Assembly (NCBI GenBank): GCA_964444375.1
Contig: CAYUGX010000236.1
Span: forward strand, 1-8,081
Direction: 5' to 3'
Source: JABHCC01 sp964444375
GTDB lineage: Bacteria; Bacteroidota; Bacteroidia; Bacteroidales; UBA12481
Length of the DNA: 8,081 nucleotides
The position numbers were made by a program, and so were the translations under genes. Of the stretch, positions 5,535-8,081 are shown one piece after another (within the stretch, counting starts at the first letter, position 1; every line of letters begins with the position of its first letter). The notes beneath the pieces are model-generated. The model made no database searches. It was not told where the DNA came from and saw only the letters and a list, made by a program, of their open reading frames with translations.

Positions 5535-7037
5535 ATGACTTATAGCAAAATGAATTTTGTGTCGATAATATTCTGCTTCCTCATGAGTACAATGCTTGCC
5601 TGCAAAAAACAAAACAAAGAAATCAAAGATGATGAAAAACCGAATCTCTTGATCTTGCAGACAGATGAGCATAATTTTAGAACAATAGGCGCATATCGAG
5701 AAACCCTAACAGATGATCAGGCTTACCTGTGGGGACCAGATGCCATTGTGGAAACCCCGAGAATTGATCAGTTAGCCCATAATGGGGTAATTTGTACAAG
5801 CTTTTATGCCACTACTCCCGTGTGTTCACCTTCTCGTTCTTCTTTCATGACCGGGATGTATCCTCAAAATACACCCGTAGTAACCAATAACATTCCCATG
5901 GCTGATGGTCTGGAAACATTTGCTTCAATCTTGGCCAGCGAGGGTTGGGCAACAGGCTATATTGGGAAGTGGCATCTGGATGGCGATGGAAAACCCCAGT
6001 GGGAACCAGAAAGAAAATTTGGCTTCACTGATAATAGATACATGTTCAACCGCGGACATTGGAAGATGCTCGAAGACACTGAAAATGGGCCTCAAGTAGC
6101 CTCAAAAAACAACAACGGAAATCCGGATTATGGCATTGAGGGAGCCACGGAGGAAAATTTTACCACTGATTTCATGACCGCCAAAACCATAGCTTTTATT
6201 GAAGCACACAAAGAGGGTCCTTTTTGCCTGATGGTCAGCTATCCCGACCCGCATGGTCCGAATACCGTTCGTACTCCCTATGATACCATGTATGCCCACA
6301 TCAATTTTCAAAAACCACCAACTCATTCGAAACCAGATGAGAACCTTCCTTCCTGGGCCAAGAAAGCGAATAAGACTATACCTCAGAAGGGGATGGTAAA
6401 CTACTATGGAATGGTAAAATGTATTGACGATAATGTTGGGAAAATTGTTGATTATCTGGATGCCGAGCAGCTATTATCCAAAACGATAATTGTTTTTACC
6501 TCAGATCACGGAGATCTGCTCGGGGAGCATGGTAAGGATAATAAAGGGAATCCATTCGAAGCCTCAGCAAAATCAGCCTTCATTATTAGTTTTCCCGGTA
6601 CCTTACCTTCCAGAACAAGATTGGATGCAGCTTTTACCTGTGTTGATTTTTCGCCTTCTGTACTGTCACTTATGGGTGTCAACAAGTCGGGTCAGGAAGA
6701 GGGCAGAGATCTTAGCTCCTTGTTTATGAATGGCACTCCGTCAGAATGGAATGATATTGCATTCATGAGAGGGACCGGTTCACATACAGGACCCGATATG
6801 AATTGGCTTTCAGCTGTCAGCGATAGATACAAGTTGGTTCTTTCGCCCAATGAGAATGATGTTCCCTGGTTGTACGATCTCGAAGTAAATCCGGATGAAA
6901 CCATCAACTATTATACTGATCCGGAGTACAAAGAGGTAATAAAGAAACTATCTGCTGAGCTGATTGAATACGGTAATAAGTTCAATGATCCCAGAATTCA
7001 TCATCCGAAAATCTCAAAAGAACTGATCGTGGATTAA
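5535..7037 (+). CDS. Lipoprotein sulfatase, formylglycine-dependent (sulfatase family S1)
   Basis: A 500-aa arylsulfatase-superfamily hydrolase that removes sulfate esters, probably from a carbohydrate. Residues 1-23 form a lipoprotein signal ending in MLAC, with C23 the likely lipidated cysteine; the lipobox is not ideal. Metal ligands start with TDEH (D43, E44, where many relatives have Asp-Asp). The nucleophile motif is CSPSR with C97, the cysteine converted to formylglycine by FGE or anSME, followed by SSFMTG. Further active-site elements are GKWH (K145, H147), DPHGP (H240) and SDHG (D324, H325), with the conserved basic-Phe-Glu segment KGNPFE (337-342). Nothing essential appears missing and length is typical. 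A GTG one codon upstream (5532) is possible; ATG 5535 is preferred, and the next Met would lose the only lysine before the hydrophobic core. Substrate cannot be read from the sequence. The maturase gene is not in the window. The stop overlaps the convergent kinase stop. Confidence 0.93.
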   Translation: MTYSKMNFVSIIFCFLMSTMLACKKQNKEIKDDEKPNLLILQTDEHNFRTIGAYRETLTDDQAYLWGPDAIVETPRIDQLAHNGVICTSFYATTPVCSPSRSSFMTGMYPQNTPVVTNNIPMADGLETFASILASEGWATGYIGKWHLDGDGKPQWEPERKFGFTDNRYMFNRGHWKMLEDTENGPQVASKNNNGNPDYGIEGATEENFTTDFMTAKTIAFIEAHKEGPFCLMVSYPDPHGPNTVRTPYDTMYAHINFQKPPTHSKPDENLPSWAKKANKTIPQKGMVNYYGMVKCIDDNVGKIVDYLDAEQLLSKTIIVFTSDHGDLLGEHGKDNKGNPFEASAKSAFIISFPGTLPSRTRLDAAFTCVDFSPSVLSLMGVNKSGQEEGRDLSSLFMNGTPSEWNDIAFMRGTGSHTGPDMNWLSAVSDRYKLVLSPNENDVPWLYDLEVNPDETINYYTDPEYKEVIKKLSAELIEYGNKFNDPRIHHPKISKELIVD

Positions 7038-8081
7038 GGTTTAATGTCGGGTATGGAAAAGTAAAAAGTTGATCCTTTTCCAACTTCTGAATCAACCCAC
7101 ATTCTCCCTCCAAGTAAGTTTACTAACTGTTTTGCAATGGATAAACCAATTCCAAGACCCCTGGTAGGTTTAAGTGTAGAATCGTTAGCATTTCGAAAAT
7201 GGTCAAAAATGGTATCATGCTTGTCTTTTGGTATACCAATTCCTGTATCCTTTACAAAAAAGGTAAAAACCTTTCGATTCTCTACGTAGTAACCATATTC
7301 AATCAATCCCTCGTTGGTATGCTGTATTGAGTTTTTGATTAGAACAAATAAAATCTGCTTTAGCTTTGATTTGTCGGTTTCTATAATAAGATTCTGGTGG
7401 TTTTTTGGAAAGACTTGAACGGCCTTGAGATGTTCTTTGCTATTGATTTTTTGCTGAACAGAAATGAATTTAATAATATCATTATTGATGTCCTCAAAAT
7501 GAAAGCGATTTTTATGGATCACTATTTCACGGTTCTCCAGCATAGTTACGTTCAAAAGTTCATCAATAATGCTTAATAGATGATTGCCAGATTTTAAAAT
7601 GATATTGGCATAACTAACAGATTTTTCTTCATCAAAGCCATCATTTATAAGTTCTGAGAACCCAATAATTGAATTTAAAGGAGTCCTCAATTCATGCGAC
7701 ATCATGGCTATAAAAGCTGATTTCATACGATCAGATTCCTCAGCTTTTTCTTTGGCTATTTTTAGTTCATCATTTATTTGTTTTCGGTCAGTAATATCAT
7801 CAATTATACCGTCGTAATATTGTGTTTTCTCATCACCATCACTAATCATTCTCAAATTAAGAGACATCCAAAATGTTGAGCCATCTTTACGTTTGGCCAA
7901 GGTTTGGTAATCATATACGACACCATACTTGTCAGCCATTTCCAACAAGGTCTCACGGGTTTTAATTTCTTTATATAGCTTTTGGGCTTTGACTTGAAAA
8001 AGCTCATCAGTCGAGCCATACCCAAATAGTTTTGCCATTGCAGGATTAAGGGAAACAAATTTGCCTTCAGGTGTTGAGCGG
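7034..8081 (-). CDS. PAS-domain sensor histidine kinase (5' end outside window)
   Basis: The C-terminal 348 codons of a minus-strand kinase are visible. The frame stays open through the window edge, and the codons before the internal Met at 8036-8038 encode STPEGKFVSLNPAMAKLFGYG, a standard PAS-domain start, so that Met is not the true start. Counting from it: PAS core about 1-60, PAC segment ending YYDGIIDDITDRKQ (about 74-87), a short coiled coil, HisKA with the phospho-acceptor SHELRTPLN (H115), then a HATPase domain with N box (N236), G1 DTGIGIP (264-270) and G2 GLGIGL (294-299). It ends without a receiver domain. No membrane segment lies in the visible part; input domains or helices may lie further upstream. 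It autophosphorylates and would pass phosphate to an unseen response regulator. It is convergent with the sulfatase, so a functional link is not implied by operon structure. Confidence 0.93.
   Translation of the reverse strand, partial: RSTPEGKFVSLNPAMAKLFGYGSTDELFQVKAQKLYKEIKTRETLLEMADKYGVVYDYQTLAKRKDGSTFWMSLNLRMISDGDEKTQYYDGIIDDITDRKQINDELKIAKEKAEESDRMKSAFIAMMSHELRTPLNSIIGFSELINDGFDEEKSVSYANIILKSGNHLLSIIDELLNVTMLENREIVIHKNRFHFEDINNDIIKFISVQQKINSKEHLKAVQVFPKNHQNLIIETDKSKLKQILFVLIKNSIQHTNEGLIEYGYYVENRKVFTFFVKDTGIGIPKDKHDTIFDHFRNANDSTLKPTRGLGIGLSIAKQLVNLLGGRMWVDSEVGKGSTFYFSIPDIKP

Noticed and set aside
4098..6907. Small open frames antisense to or overlapping the propeller and sulfatase genes
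   Set aside because: All lie within strongly coding sequence in another frame and show no signal, domain or start context of their own.
8036..8038. ATG as the kinase start codon
   Set aside because: The upstream in-frame codons encode a conserved PAS-domain beginning, so the gene continues beyond the right edge.
7852..8058. Alternative minus-strand frame in the kinase N-terminal region
   Set aside because: It overlaps the PAS-encoding frame, shows no domain pattern, and is a shadow of the kinase gene.

Overview
The window looks like chromosomal DNA from a member of the Bacteroidota. The evidence is a secreted protein with a C-terminal type IX secretion (T9SS) sorting domain, a sulfatase with a lipoprotein signal, a tRNA gene without an encoded CCA end, starts without clear Shine-Dalgarno sequences, and two good matches to the Bacteroidota -7 promoter box TAnnTTTG. 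Genus cannot be assigned.

Left part (1-2321, all minus strand): an A+T-rich accessory block. Read in its own direction it holds an AAA15-type ATPase (RloA-like), an RloB-like Toprim nuclease gene overlapping it by 8 bases, and the first 48 codons of a small excisionase-like helix-turn-helix protein that runs off the left edge. RloA/RloB pairs correspond to the AbiL-type abortive-infection architecture. The rloB gene is broken here: a one-base deficit in an A5 run splits a 239-codon frame into a 75-codon front piece and an open back piece, and the break lies between the two halves of the predicted Toprim active site. The DNA upstream of the ATPase (2332-2387) contains a 20-bp near-palindrome flanked by two similar TGTGAG elements, which looks like an operator.

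Middle (2466-2968): a minus-strand CAU-anticodon tRNA with a strong rho-independent terminator on its 3' side and a -7 box plus nested palindromes on its 5' side. Next comes a gene-poor stretch with at most a decayed coding remnant. The tRNA may mark the border of the accessory block, but no integrase or att duplication is visible.

Right part (2969-8081): a TrmB-family regulator starting at TTG just downstream of a perfect 8+8 inverted repeat; a secreted protein with seven propeller-like repeats and a T9SS tail; a lipoprotein formylglycine sulfatase with its own likely promoter; and, convergent with it, the C-terminal part of a PAS-histidine kinase. The sulfatase and kinase stop codons share the palindrome TTAA. 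The regulator and propeller gene are close enough to be co-transcribed. A role in sensing and using a sulfated carbohydrate fits the gene mix but is inference.

The most noteworthy signals are the active-site-splitting frameshift in rloB, the operator-like repeats before rloA and before the TrmB gene, and the pairing of a TrmB regulator with a T9SS-exported propeller protein.
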